A stretch of DNA of 64,000 nucleotides from Lentinula raphanica (GCA_027919835.1 JANVFP010000027.1:434001-498000), one strand, 5' to 3'; counted from the stretch's first letter, positions 45,601 to 58,823 are shown. The notes: a model not told the origin generated them from the sequence alone. Translations and numbers: made by a program.

Positions 45601-45669
45601 GCAATTCCTCAGAAAGGACATTTTCGTACTTACATCCTCGACAAATGCTCTTCTTACGCTAAACCTTGA
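42651..45669 (+). pseudogene. Tyrosine recombinase gene of copy 1, frameshifted
   Basis: The sequence is the same as the copy 2 gene except that the run of five C in GATTCCCCCTTCCC has only four (42807-42810). The frame shifts after residue 53 and stops at 42836. The rest of the gene is intact, with all splice sites. An internal ATG at 42833 could restart translation and preserve the catalytic domain, so the copy may not be wholly dead. A sequencing error in a homopolymer is possible, although the total length difference between copies (6576 versus 6577) is this base. Confidence 0.8.
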
Positions 45670-45763
45670 TTCAATCCGAATTGATAATTGCACAAATACG
45701 ATACACACGTTATAGAGCACTATAGTATACATACACATTGAATATTACATGATAATCATTGTC

Positions 45764-47521
45764 CTATTCGTTTCGATGCTGTGAGTCATAATCTTCGAGG
45801 AATTCGAGCAGTTTTTTCCGACCCTCTGGCATGTTACCACTTGCACGGTCAATGGGAACCACCTTGGTCAACCGTGTGATTACCTCCATCGAAGAATCAG
45901 GCCCGTCTTCTCCAAATCTACGTATCAGCGATGCTGCTCGAAGAATTGTGTTAAAACTGGTCTCGTGGATTGCGAGGGATTCGAAAAGCATCTTCTTTGT
46001 AATTTTTACCTGTCAATGGGCTGAGTGCAAGATGCAAAAACAATAACAATCTGTACACATACTTTCGAAGACACATCAGGAATCTGGACTAATTTATTCA
46101 GATACTCATCGGCAAGCTCTGCAACAAACAGCCACAGCTTGACGATGTCAGGATTCTGAGCTCGGTCAGATCCACGAAGGCGATTGAATAACGCATAGCT
46201 TTCTCTAGCTACAACTTGTTCAGTAAGCCATTTGAGGGCTTTTGACTTGTCATCGACACTTGCTCTTGAAGATCCTGTTGCCTTTCTAAGATTGGTCTGC
46301 ACGCGTGCTATGTGAATTGGAACTTGTTCATTTGATGCTACCATTGATGTAGAAGCTTCAGGAGCATCAGGAGAGGCTGCGATAGGTGAGTTTGAGAGAA
46401 ATCAGTGCTATATTTGTATACACTTACATTCAATGATTGAGCCTTCTTCGCGTTCTTCACGTTTTCGCTTTAGCCTACTGACAATATCATTGACTTCATG
46501 AGCAGAGAGTGCCTGTATGATCTTGAGTTATTGATATGAAGATTTGAATGGTTGAAAATACACACATATTCAACAGTAACACGGACGATGTTGTCTACTG
46601 CAGTTAGATATTCAACCATAAGTGGGGTCTCGAGCAAAGTGAGGTGGTCAGTTCGTGCAACAAGGAATGGTTGAAGCGCGCTTGGTATACGGTGATGAGG
46701 AGTCGAAAGCTTGATGAGACCTGTGTGAATAGACAAGTGAAAAACTAACAATGAGAGTAGAGTGGATGCACTGCGTACCTCGAATAATACTCTTAAGCTC
46801 AAGCACCCGAACGATCTCTGATGCTTTGACCTTGAAAGTCCGCGGTGCGATACAGCCTTCATGAGAGATGAACTTGTTGTGAACGAGGGTATCGACTGCT
46901 ATTTCCGCAGCAGGATTCTCTCGTTTATCGATGACATGGATGGTTATTAAGATTTCCTGTGCATGTCTGTCAATGAACTTGAGCAGGTAAACAGAATGCT
47001 GTTTACATACCCCTAGATCATTGCTTATACCTTCATGGTTCGTGCCACTGGTAGTTGGGAATGGATTCGAAGAAGCCTCGGGAACCGCTGGTGATGATGG
47101 CGGGTGAATTTGCATCATGTTTGATGCATTTGTGGCATTCGTTTGACTTGTCGCGCTTTTACGACCTCCCCGTCGTCTCTGTTTAGAGTGAGATTTTAAT
47201 TCATACAAAGAGTCAGCCCATGGACCAGAGTGTGCTCACCTTCGAAGCAGTTGTATTGGCTGGCAGCGGTGCATTTGTACGATAACCACCATTTCTATCT
47301 GAGAGTGCTCGTTCCATCGTCGCAACAGTTGTCTTGGTGTTCAGTGGGCCGGCATTGGCAGGCCAGAGATGTCGGTGTGAATTCGCAAGTTCAAAAAGTG
47401 ACTTTCGGTCCATGGATCTGATTGGATGGGCCAAGGATAGTTAGAAAGTATGGCCTATACAGGAAGAGCATAATTGAACGAACCTCAATTCACTGAGTTG
47501 ATAAGGCCTTCCCTGGTCCAT
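45764..47521 (-). CDS. Accessory protein of the Crypton-like element, copy 1
   Basis: It has the same seven-exon gene as copy 2 (described at 52341-54098), with no difference seen in the coding exons. It begins at the ATG at 47521, about 105 bases from the phased palindrome array, and ends 95 bases from the end of the recombinase gene, to which it is convergent. The predicted protein has 399 residues and an unknown function. Confidence 0.7.
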
Positions 47522-47626
47522 GTTGCGAAGAACTGTTGTTGTTGGTGGCTGAGCTGAGAGTGGAATAGGAGCCCGGGGGCGCACCTTTTATCACTTCATT
47601 GTTTGATGACTAACCTGAAAACAAGG

Positions 47627-47850
47627 ACTCGATCGGGACTTACGGAGGGATATGAGCCTCGATTGAAGACATACACAAGCTATGTCCCCGATTGAAGGTC
47701 TGAAATATAAGTAAGTCCCAATCGAGAGCATAAATTGAGTTATACCTTCGTTTGGGGATTAACTAGACTGAAAACCCTCAATCGCGGGTCTTCGACTTGT
47801 TTGCACTTCGATCGAGGGATTCATAATCCTGAACAGTCCCAATTGTGGGT
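47627..47850. repeat. Phased array of eight quasi-palindromes, copy 1
   Basis: Cores of the form CRATYG (centre of a YYYCRATYGNGGR-like palindrome) begin at 47630, 47660, 47689, 47719, 47749, 47779, 47809 and 47840: spacings 30, 29, 30, 30, 30, 30 and 31. The fifth is the most divergent (CTTCGTTTGGGG). A weaker ninth, CTCGAACGGA, is at 47870, again 30 bases on. The DNA between the cores is not conserved. It lies directly upstream of the accessory gene and about 550 bases from the end of the unit. Confidence 0.75.
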
Positions 47851-49226
47851 TTTGAGGACCAGCCAGACTCGAACGGACTAAATTTTCAAAAGAAGACATT
47901 GAATGAGCATTCTATACACTCAAACGATGCCTTTACATACCCCAGTCGAATGAGGCATTTTCATCAAAAGCCCTCAAACCAGTTTTTTGTGGGCATAGTG
48001 ACAGATCGTGAGCCCAGATCTGCCCGGAATATGTTCTAGCATTGGTGTCGATACCTTTGATGAGATGTTTGCAATGCCTTGACTATCGACGACTGATAAC
48101 GAGCAGCCAGCAGATTTGAGAGGGACTCAAATGAGGAGAGTGAGGTTGAGGAGAGACCGGATATCCCACACAGCCGCCAAACGGGAGATGTTGCGACCTT
48201 GAATTCCTTCATTTCACGCGAACGAGGGATGTCAAAAACGATCGATTAACGAGAGTGGGGTACATGGGCTACGTCGAGTACGAAAAGAAACCCGAAGTGT
48301 TACCAGCGTCTATCCGATCGGCGTCAGGATGACGAATCCCTTGCCAAGCTCTCACCACGTGATGGCTACCAGCGGCTGCCAGTAACGGCGACGAGTTCCG
48401 ATACATAGAGTGTACATCACACCCGTTTCTGGCACTGGTAACAGTGCCAGTAACACCTCAATTGGGGGTGGTAACATTACCAGTAGAATACCTCAATTAC
48501 CAGGAAGTGATAGCACTTTTGAGTCTTGACTAAATACGAATCGGAAATGAATTATCTGAATCGGCCCTTTTGAGTATCCACGCTTAGCGCCAGTGTCCAG
48601 CGCATCATCAACTTTCTGTTCACTTCCTTCATCTCCAATCATAAGGTATCGCAAAGCTGTCCGTACGTCTTACCATGTCAAATTCAAGCTCTGCTCCTCT
48701 ACTGACTGCTTGCACTGCATACCATTTCGGTCACTTTTTACGCGTTCTGGCATTCAATGTGTGGTTGCGGGCTTTTGCTTTCAGATCGTTGAATCTCGAT
48801 GGCTATTAGTACAAGTACGCTCAGGGAAGCTTAAAAGGGCCGGAAGGACTGCGATCACCGTCTCTTGCACGTCTTGTGCTGGCCTGGGACTATCTGAGGA
48901 GGAGAATTTGAGAGAGGTGTGCATAGCCTATCTAGTGGGTGAGTCTGTATTTTCAACTCTCGAAGATGTTCTTCTGATGTTGTCTCTAAGGTCATTGGCA
49001 TAGACTCTGCCTTATATGTTCCAGAAATGACTAGCTAGGATTTATCAATAGCTGTCACCGCTGCTACAAATTCGGATATCACACAATTGTTGTACACTTC
49101 CTCACCGTGCAATGCAAAACGGAATTATTTTTCTTCGCTTGAACGCAGTTCAAATTCTTCACACGGTTTTTTTGTGCTCTATCGTCTTGAGTCTCACTGC
49201 TTGGGCATCTTGTCCATAGTTCATTC

Positions 49227-52200
49227 ATGGCCTCAAGCTCGAAACGACGTTTTGACCATATCAGGCAACCTCATCCCCATACGCCTGACGCCAAACGCCT
49301 TCGCTTGTCAAGGAGTGCTGAATTCATATTTCCTTCAACATGGGAGGAGCTTGCGCCCACCGAAACTAAGGAGCCGTTGATTCCCCCTTCCCTTCTCGCA
49401 TCAAATGACATGAACACTGATGCATCTGTTCTTGTTGATGGTGTCAGCATTCTGAACTCGCCTGGTCTCTTCATCATTCCGGAGGATATCGACATTGAGA
49501 AGAGCGAGGGCAACCACTCCGAATTCGCTCTAGATGAGCTCGAGGCTCAGACGTACGACATCAGCCTTCAAATAAGAGATGAAATGATGGATGATAAGGC
49601 CACTGCTGCAGTATACCGCCGACATCTGCAAAACTACACCATGTACCTGGCTGAGTTTCATCCTCATATCTCCGCTCTACCTATCACTGCAACAAAAGTA
49701 TCATTATTCTTGGATCATGAGGTCAAACGTCCAAAGGTGTGTTTTCTGTGAGCGCCACCTCTTAGAAGCAAGCTAACTGCTCATTATGCAGCGCACGCAT
49801 AATGGCTTGGACATTGTCGGGACACGAGTGGGATTAGAGCACATCAAGCAATGCATCAGCGCACTGGAATATCATAGATTTCACCATAAACACGAGACAC
49901 GCTACCTCGCCGAACCGAAATCACTGATTCCCTTGCGGGATGATACTCGGATTCAAACGTTCGAAAAGATGGCTAAAGCGAATCGCCCAAACGCAGTTGC
50001 AGAATCACATTCTCGGAAGGCAGCTGGATCTTCTGCAGGTACTGCCTACTACTTTTGAATCACATTGCTTGCAAAGGACTCATATGCACCACAGATACAT
50101 ATACTGCCGAACAGTTATGTCAAGCCTCAGCTCGTTTTTTTACCGCTGCCAACACAGCAACGCGTCTGCTCTTAAGCTCCAGGGATCAGGCTATGCTTGT
50201 TACATCAACTTCTACTGCATTCCGTGGTGATAATCTTCGAACCCTTCTCTGGTCGGACATGTTCCTTCAAGCTCTTCCTGTTCCAGAGCTCCATCGCACA
50301 GTTCCGGTAAGTTCAACAACTCATCTTTTTGTTCATACTCAAATCAAAGTCAGGCAATTGTCTTCCTCGTAGATCAAGGCAAAACCAACACGACAGGTCG
50401 CTTGGATGAACATGGCGCACTGCACCATAAAGAAGTCTTGCTGTGCTGCCAGGGCGCATTAGCACGATACTTCTGGGTTCAATTCCATGTTGTGGGTAGG
50501 CCTCACCCAGACTTTGTCCCTGATTATGGCGACGCCGATTACGGTGAATTTGGTCGGCGGGATTGGTACAGGCTTTATGTCTTCCCGAGTTCAGAGGGTG
50601 ATGATATACAGATGACTTACAAGAGTACGTGTCAGATTTATATACCCAGGTCTCAACGAATACTGATGTTCATTCCTGCTGCTCAGATCATCATTCTCGG
50701 GTGACGAAGATGCATAAGGAAAACGGGATCTCAATCTCAAAGACAACACACGCAGGACGCGGCTATGCTGCACATACTGCCCGACAACATGGTGCTGCGA
50801 AAGAGTCCGTCAAAGCGATTGGATGGTCTGCTGGTGATTCGTTTAGTGCTTGCTATGACCGAGCGCTTCCATTGGATGCGCTTATGGGTGCAGCAATGTT
50901 CAATGCCTGTGACTTTTCTACTTATTTTATATCGCGGGACTGCCTGGGTGAGTACTAACGCTTGATGTCACCTTTCTGTTACTGAAATTTTATACAGACC
51001 CACCTGGAGAGCTACTTCAAATGTTATTTCCCTGGGTCGAGGATGAAAAAGCTGCGCTCGAAGCCCGTCATCAAGAACTTGGGCGTAAAGCTGACGATTT
51101 TGCCCTCCAACAATTCCTCAATCTACTTGTCACCTTCCGCCGAATTCTTCTGCAGGATGCTGCTGTCTTGTATGCTCAATATCCTGATTGGCCAATGTGG
51201 GACTTCTCCCCATTCAATCTTGCACTTTTCCGAAGGTTCGCGTTGAGTTCAGCGGAGGTCATAGCCCATGCGGAAGAGTGTTCGCGAGCAAATCTAGCAG
51301 CAATCCCCCGACACGTTGCGGATTCATTCCGTGGAACGGCTACAACCGTGCATCTTCAACAAGAATCACACCGAATCGAGAGCCGGGAGATGTTTAGTAA
51401 TCTGACGCAGCGGATGGACTTTCTCCTAGCTACAGTTACTACGCTGGTTGGTCCAAAGGCACGACGACAGGATATTGGTAAGTCAAACTGTCCATCCGCT
51501 TAATGAACAATCCTTATCTGAATATCTGGACAGCAAAACTTTTAGCACCTGTTGAACCTCCACTTAACCCTCCTCCACGCTCCAGCTCACATATACTGGC
51601 CCCATCTTGTACATCGCCACCTCATGTAACACAGCCTCCAGCTATATTACCACCTCAAACTCTTCTGACTCCTTCGGCGATGCAATCTGAAGATTCACAC
51701 TCGAGTCTTTTGCCTTCATTCCCAACAACAACAACAAACTACTTGCTTTTGTCGGATACTGTATTGGCCGCTATTCAAAAGAAGGCTATGGAAGCACTAG
51801 AAGCTCAATATGGCCAGCATCGTGTTGCAAAACATGTCTGGAACTGGGCAGATAATGCTTGGTTACCATCGTATCGCCGTGTCGAGATTGCATCTATTCA
51901 CAGTATTCAGGAGCTCTGGGATGAGTTGGAGGTGGGAATAGATGGCCACTTGTCGATCTCAGAACTCGAAGATGGATGGAAAGCAAAATGGAGACATGGT
52001 GACCGCGGCGCAAGCACTGATCTCAGTCGTCGACGGCGATTGGTATCGCTCGTGAAGGATATCTCACAGAAACAAAACTGGACTAACAAACAGGCCTTGG
52101 ATTTTCTCTCTGCATACTTTCCAATCTCCAGAACCTCTTCCGATGAACGAACGCGCTCAGTGCGTTCATTCCTTGAGGCAATTCCTCAGAAAGGACATTT

Positions 52201-52246
52201 TCGTACTTACATCCTCGACAAATGCTCTTCTTACGCTAAACCTTGA
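49227..52246 (+). CDS. Crypton-type tyrosine recombinase, copy 2
   Basis: Seven exons in phase: 49227-49736, 49792-50038, 50095-50306, 50354-50624, 50687-50947, 50998-51477, 51534-52246, giving 897 residues. Residues about 70-250 form an N-terminal SAM-like region. The catalytic fold follows, resembling Ndc10 domain II: TAFRGDNLRTLLWSD (first Arg, 296 or 301), THAGR (His435, Arg438) and ACYDR (Tyr470, likely nucleophile). The segment DQGKTNTTGRLDEH and GEFGRRDWY are characteristic of fungal members. A Pro-rich linker precedes a GCR1_C-like DNA-binding domain (IQELWDEL, ISELEDGWKAKWR, RRRRLVSLV) at about 780-860. It would cut and join the element at the ATACATA core through a covalent tyrosine link. 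Confidence 0.88.
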
Positions 52247-52340
52247 TTCAATCCGAATTGATAATTGCACAAATACGATACACACGTTATAGAGCACTAT
52301 AGTATACATACACATTGAATATTACATGATAATCATTGTC

Positions 52341-54098
52341 CTATTCGTTTCGATGCTGTGAGTCATAATCTTCGAGGAATTCGAGCAGTTTTTTCCGACC
52401 CTCTGGCATGTTACCACTTGCACGGTCAATGGGAACCACCTTGGTCAACCGTGTGATTACCTCCATCGAAGAATCAGGCCCGTCTTCTCCAAATCTACGT
52501 ATCAGCGATGCTGCTCGAAGAATTGTGTTAAAACTGGTCTCGTGGATTGCGAGGGATTCGAAAAGCATCTTCTTTGTAATTTTTACCTGTCAATGGGCTG
52601 AGTGCAAGATGCAAAAACAATAACAATCTGTACACATACTTTCGAAGACACATCAGGAATCTGGACTAATTTATTCAGATACTCATCGGCAAGCTCTGCA
52701 ACAAACAGCCACAGCTTGACGATGTCAGGATTCTGAGCTCGGTCAGATCCACGAAGGCGATTGAATAACGCATAGCTTTCTCTAGCTACAACTTGTTCAG
52801 TAAGCCATTTGAGGGCTTTTGACTTGTCATCGACACTTGCTCTTGAAGATCCTGTTGCCTTTCTAAGATTGGTCTGCACGCGTGCTATGTGAATTGGAAC
52901 TTGTTCATTTGATGCTACCATTGATGTAGAAGCTTCAGGAGCATCAGGAGAGGCTGCGATAGGTGAGTTTGAGAGAAATCAGTGCTATATTTGTATACAC
53001 TTACATTCAATGATTGAGCCTTCTTCGCGTTCTTCACGTTTTCGCTTTAGCCTACTGACAATATCATTGACTTCATGAGCAGAGAGTGCCTGTATGATCT
53101 TGAGTTATTGATATGAAGATTTGAATGGTTGAAAATACACACATATTCAACAGTAACACGGACGATGTTGTCTACTGCAGTTAGATATTCAACCATAAGT
53201 GGGGTCTCGAGCAAAGTGAGGTGGTCAGTTCGTGCAACAAGGAATGGTTGAAGCGCGCTTGGTATACGGTGATGAGGAGTCGAAAGCTTGATGAGACCTG
53301 TGTGAATAGACAAGTGAAAAACTAACAATGAGAGTAGAGTGGATGCACTGCGTACCTCGAATAATACTCTTAAGCTCAAGCACCCGAACGATCTCTGATG
53401 CTTTGACCTTGAAAGTCCGCGGTGCGATACAGCCTTCATGAGAGATGAACTTGTTGTGAACGAGGGTATCGACTGCTATTTCCGCAGCAGGATTCTCTCG
53501 TTTATCGATGACATGGATGGTTATTAAGATTTCCTGTGCATGTCTGTCAATGAACTTGAGCAGGTAAACAGAATGCTGTTTACATACCCCTAGATCATTG
53601 CTTATACCTTCATGGTTCGTGCCACTGGTAGTTGGGAATGGATTCGAAGAAGCCTCGGGAACCGCTGGTGATGATGGCGGGTGAATTTGCATCATGTTTG
53701 ATGCATTTGTGGCATTCGTTTGACTTGTCGCGCTTTTACGACCTCCCCGTCGTCTCTGTTTAGAGTGAGATTTTAATTCATACAAAGAGTCAGCCCATGG
53801 ACCAGAGTGTGCTCACCTTCGAAGCAGTTGTATTGGCTGGCAGCGGTGCATTTGTACGATAACCACCATTTCTATCTGAGAGTGCTCGTTCCATCGTCGC
53901 AACAGTTGTCTTGGTGTTCAGTGGGCCGGCATTGGCAGGCCAGAGATGTCGGTGTGAATTCGCAAGTTCAAAAAGTGACTTTCGGTCCATGGATCTGATT
54001 GGATGGGCCAAGGATAGTTAGAAAGTATGGCCTATACAGGAAGAGCATAATTGAACGAACCTCAATTCACTGAGTTGATAAGGCCTTCCCTGGTCCAT
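52341..54098 (-). CDS. Accessory protein of the Crypton-like element, copy 2
   Basis: Seven exons in phase: 54098-54061, 53994-53817, 53755-53356, 53297-53143, 53089-53005, 52953-52640, 52586-52341, giving 399 residues. The N-terminus (MDQGRPYQLSELRSMDRKS) is followed by an Arg-rich patch (RRRGGRKS, about residue 73), a Ser/Thr/Pro linker, a predicted alpha/beta part (about 130-185), a basic nuclear-localisation-like stretch (RLKRKREE, about 198) and a helical C-terminus. No catalytic motif or known domain is recognised. Coding exons are the same in all three copies, and the gene is convergent with the recombinase. It may be a DNA-binding partner acting on the adjacent palindrome array, a guess from position only. 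Confidence 0.72.
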
Positions 54099-54203
54099 GT
54101 TGCGAAGAACTGTTGTTGTTGGTGGCTGAGCTGAGAGTGGAATAGGAGCCCGGGGGCGCACCTTTTATCACTTCATTGTTTGATGACTAACCTGAAAACA
54201 AGG

Positions 54204-54427
54204 ACTCGATCGGGACTTACGGAGGGATATGAGCCTCGATTGAAGACATACACAAGCTATGTCCCCGATTGAAGGTCTGAAATATAAGTAAGTCCCAATC
54301 GAGAGCATAAATTGAGTTATACCTTCGTTTGGGGATTAACTAGACTGAAAACCCTCAATCGCGGGTCTTCGACTTGTTTGCACTTCGATCGAGGGATTCA
54401 TAATCCTGAACAGTCCCAATTGTGGGT
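54204..54427. repeat. Phased array of eight quasi-palindromes, copy 2
   Basis: Same array as in copy 1, with cores from 54207 to 54417 at 29-31 base spacing. No base change was seen relative to copy 1 within the eight sites. Confidence 0.75.
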
Positions 54428-55803
54428 TTTGAGGACCAGCCAGACTCGAACGGACTAAATTTTCAAAAGAAGACATTGAATGAGCATTCTATACACTCAA
54501 ACGATGCCTTTACATACCCCAGTCCAATGAGGCATTTTCATCAAAAGCCCTCAAACCAGTTTTTTGTGGGCATAGTGACAGATCGTGAGCCCAGATCTGC
54601 CCGGAATATGTTCTAGCATTGGTGTCGATACCTTTGATGAGATGTTTGCAATGCCTTGACTATCGACGACTGATAACGAGCAGCCAGCAGATTTGAGAGG
54701 GACTCAAATGAGGAGAGTGAGGTTGAGGAGAGACCGGATATCCCACACAGCCGCCAAACGGGAGATGTTGCGACCTTGAATTCCTTCATTTCACGCGAAC
54801 GAGGGATGTCAAAAACGATCGATTAACGAGAGTGGGGTACATGGGCTACGTCGAGTACGAAAAGAAACCCGAAGTGTTACCAGCGTCTATCCGATCGGCG
54901 TCAGGATGACGAATCCCTTGCCAAGCTCTCACCACGTGATGGCTACCAGCGGCTGCCAGTAACGGCGACGAGTTCCGATACATAGAGTGTACATCACACC
55001 CGTTTCTGGCACTGGTAACAGTGCCAGTAACACCTCAATTGGGGGTGGTAACATTACCAGTAGAATACCTCAATTACCAGGAAGTGATAGCACTTTTGAG
55101 TCTTGACTAAACACGAATCGGAAATGAATTATCTGAATCGGCCCTTTTGAGTATCCACGCTTAGCGCCAGTGTCCAGCGCATCATCAACTTTCTGTTCAC
55201 TTCCTTCATCTCCAATCATAAGGTATCGCAAAGCTGTCCGTACGTCTTACCATGTCAAATTCAAGCTCTGCTCCTCTACTGACTGCTTGCACTGCATACC
55301 ATTTCGGTCACTTTTTACGCGTTCTGGCATTCAATGTGTGGTTGCGGGCTTTTGCTTTCAGATCGTTGAATCTCGATGGCTATTAGTACAAGTACGCTCA
55401 GGGAAGCTTAAAAGGGCCGGAAGGACTGCGATCACCGTCTCTTGCACGTCTTGTGCTGGCCTGGGACTATCTGAGGAGGAGAATTTGAGAGAGGTGTGCA
55501 TAGCCTATCTAGTGGGTGAGTCTGTATTTTCAACTCTCGAAGATGTTCTTCTGATGTTGTCTCTAAGGTCATTGGCATAGACTCTGCCTTATATGTTCCA
55601 GAAATGACTAGCTAGGATTTATCAATAGCTGTCACCGCTGCTACAAATTCGGATATCACACAATTGTTGTACACTTCCTCACCGTGCAATGCAAAACGGA
55701 ATTATTTTTCTTCGCTTGAACGCAGTTCAAATTCTTCACACGGTTTTTTTGTGCTCTATCGTCTTGAGTCTCACTGCTTGGGCATCTTGTCCATAGTTCA
55801 TTC

Positions 55804-58800
55804 ATGGCCTCAAGCTCGAAACGACGTTTTGACCATATCAGGCAACCTCATCCCCATACGCCTGACGCCAAACGCCTTCGCTTGTCAAGGAGTGCTGAAT
55901 TCATATTTCCTTCAACATGGGAGGAGCTTGCGCCCACCGAAACTAAGGAGCCGTTGATTCCCCCTTCCCTTCTCGCATCAAATGACATGAACACTGATGC
56001 ATCTGTTCTTGTTGATGGTGTCAGCATTCTGAACTCGCCTGGTCTCTTCATCATTCCGGAGGATATCGACATTGAGAAGAGCGAGGGCAACCACTCCGAA
56101 TTCGCTCTAGATGAGCTCGAGGCTCAGACGTACGACATCAGCCTTCAAATAAGAGATGAAATGATGGATGATAAGGCCACTGCTGCAGTATACCGCCGAC
56201 ATCTGCAAAACTACACCATGTACCTGGCTGAGTTTCATCCTCATATCTCCGCTCTACCTATCACTGCAACAAAAGTATCATTATTCTTGGATCATGAGGT
56301 CAAACGTCCAAAGGTGTGTTTTCTGTGAGCGCCACCTCTTAGAAGCAAGCTAACTGCTCATTATGCAGCGCACGCATAATGGCTTGGACATTGTCGGGAC
56401 ACGAGTGGGATTAGAGCACATCAAGCAATGCATCAGCGCACTGGAATATCATAGATTTCACCATAAACACGAGACACGCTACCTCGCCGAACCGAAATCA
56501 CTGATTCCCTTGCGGGATGATACTCGGATTCAAACGTTCGAAAAGATGGCTAAAGCGAATCGCCCAAACGCAGTTGCAGAATCACATTCTCGGAAGGCAG
56601 CTGGATCTTCTGCAGGTACTGCCTACTACTTTTGAATCACATTGCTTGCAAAGGACTCATATGCACCACAGATACATATACTGCCGAACAGTTATGTCAA
56701 GCCTCAGCTCGTTTTTTTACCGCTGCCAACACAGCAACGCGTCTGCTCTTAAGCTCCAGGGATCAGGCTATGCTTGTTACATCAACTTCTACTGCATTCC
56801 GTGGTGATAATCTTCGAACCCTTCTCTGGTCGGACATGTTCCTTCAAGCTCTTCCTGTTCCAGAGCTCCATCGCACAGTTCCGGTAAGTTCAACAACTCA
56901 TCTTTTTGTTCATACTCAAATCAAAGTCAGGCAATTGTCTTCCTCGTAGATCAAGGCAAAACCAACACGACAGGTCGCTTGGATGAACATGGCGCACTGC
57001 ACCATAAAGAAGTCTTGCTGTGCTGCCAGGGCGCATTAGCACGATACTTCTGGGTTCAATTCCATGTTGTGGGTAGGCCTCACCCAGACTTTGTCCCTGA
57101 TTATGGCGACGCCGATTACGGTGAATTTGGTCGGCGGGATTGGTACAGGCTTTATGTCTTCCCGAGTTCAGAGGGTGATGATATACAGATGACTTACAAG
57201 AGTACGTGTCAGATTTATATACCCAGGTCTCAACGAATACTGATGTTCATTCCTGCTGCTCAGATCATCATTCTCGGGTGACGAAGATGCATAAGGAAAA
57301 CGGGATCTCAATCTCAAAGACAACACACGCAGGACGCGGCTATGCTGCACATACTGCCCGACAACATGGTGCTGCGAAAGAGTCCGTCAAAGCGATTGGA
57401 TGGTCTGCTGGTGATTCGTTTAGTGCTTGCTATGACCGAGCGCTTCCATTGGATGCGCTTATGGGTGCAGCAATGTTCAATGCCTGTGACTTTTCTACTT
57501 ATTTTATATCGCGGGACTGCCTGGGTGAGTACTAACGCTTGATGTCACCTTTCTGTTACTGAAATTTTATACAGACCCACCTGGAGAGCTACTTCAAATG
57601 TTATTTCCCTGGGTCGAGGATGAAAAAGCTGCGCTCGAAGCCCGTCATCAAGAACTTGGGCGTAAAGCTGACGATTTTGCCCTCCAACAATTCCTCAATC
57701 TACTTGTCACCTTCCGCCGAATTCTTCTGCAGGATGCTGCTGTCTTGTATGCTCAATATCCTGATTGGCCAATGTGGGACTTCTCCCCATTCAATCTTGC
57801 ACTTTTCCGAAGGTTCGCGTTGAGTTCAGCGGAGGTCATAGCCCATGCGGAAGAGTGTTCGCGAGCAAATCTAGCAGCAATCCCCCGACACGTTGCGGAT
57901 TCATTCCGTGGAACGGCTACAACCGTGCATCTTCAACAAGAATCACACCGAATCGAGAGCCGGGAGATGTTTAGTAATCTGACGCAGCGGATGGACTTTC
58001 TCCTAGCTACAGTTACTACGCTGGTTGGTCCAAAGGCACGACGACAGGATATTGGTAAGTCAAACTGTCCATCCGCTTAATGAACAATCCTTATCTGAAT
58101 ATCTGGACAGCAAAACTTTTAGCACCTGTTGAACCTCCACTTAACCCTCCTCCACGCTCCAGCTCACATATACTGGCCCCATCTTGTACATCGCCACCTC
58201 ATGTAACACAGCCTCCAGCTATATTACCACCTCAAACTCTTCTGACTCCTTCGGCGATGCAATCTGAAGATTCACACTCGAGTCTTTTGCCTTCATTCCC
58301 AACAACAACAACAAACTACTTGCTTTTGTCGGATACTGTATTGGCCGCTATTCAAAAGAAGGCTATGGAAGCACTAGAAGCTCAATATGGCCAGCATCGT
58401 GTTGCAAAACATGTCTGGAACTGGGCAGATAATGCTTGGTTACCATCGTATCGCCGTGTCGAGATTGCATCTATTCACAGTATTCAGGAGCTCTGGGATG
58501 AGTTGGAGGTGGGAATAGATGGCCACTTGTCGATCTCAGAACTCGAAGATGGATGGAAAGCAAAATGGAGACATGGTGACCGCGGCGCAAGCACTGATCT
58601 CAGTCGTCGACGGCGATTGGTATCGCTCGTGAAGGATATCTCACAGAAACAAAACTGGACTAACAAACAGGCCTTGGATTTTCTCTCTGCATACTTTCCA
58701 ATCTCCAGAACCTCTTCCGATGAACGAACGCGCTCAGTGCGTTCATTCCTTGAGGCAATTCCTCAGAAAGGACATTTTCGTACTTACATCCTCGACAAAT

Positions 58801-58823
58801 GCTCTTCTTACGCTAAACCTTGA
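55804..58823 (+). CDS. Crypton-type tyrosine recombinase, copy 3
   Basis: It has the same gene structure as copy 2 shifted by 6577 bases; the frame is open through the five-C run that is shortened in copy 1. Predicted 897 residues with the same Arg, HxxR and Tyr catalytic residues and GCR1_C-like C-terminus. With copy 2 it gives the array two apparently functional recombinase genes. Confidence 0.88.

Larger units (their letters stand above)
41825..48400. mobile_element. Crypton-like tyrosine-recombinase element, copy 1 (6576 bp)
   Basis: First of three direct tandem copies. It starts at the core ATACATA (41825-41831) and ends at the next core (48401). It contains the recombinase gene (plus strand), a convergent second gene and the phased palindrome array. 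By eye it differs from copies 2 and 3 by one deleted C at about 42807-42810 and a C-to-G change at 47948. The left flank is host sequence. No terminal inverted repeats are present, as expected for tyrosine-recombinase elements. Confidence 0.9.
48401..54977. mobile_element. Crypton-like tyrosine-recombinase element, copy 2 (6577 bp)
   Basis: Middle copy. It runs from core ATACATA at 48401-48407 to the next core at 54978. Both flanks are element sequence, showing head-to-tail joining precisely at the core with no extra bases. The only difference by eye from both other copies is C to T at 48535. It carries an intact recombinase, an intact accessory gene and the phased array. Confidence 0.92.

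Noticed and set aside
47627..47850. CRISPR-like array because of regular spacing
   Set aside because: The genome is fungal, the repeated sites are only about 12-base degenerate palindromes, and there is no uniform repeat or associated genes.
53547..53577. An additional intron in the accessory gene (GTATGT to ACAG)
   Set aside because: Removing it breaks the frame, while reading through is open and gives plausible protein (SVYLLKFIDRHAQEIL), so it was kept as exon.
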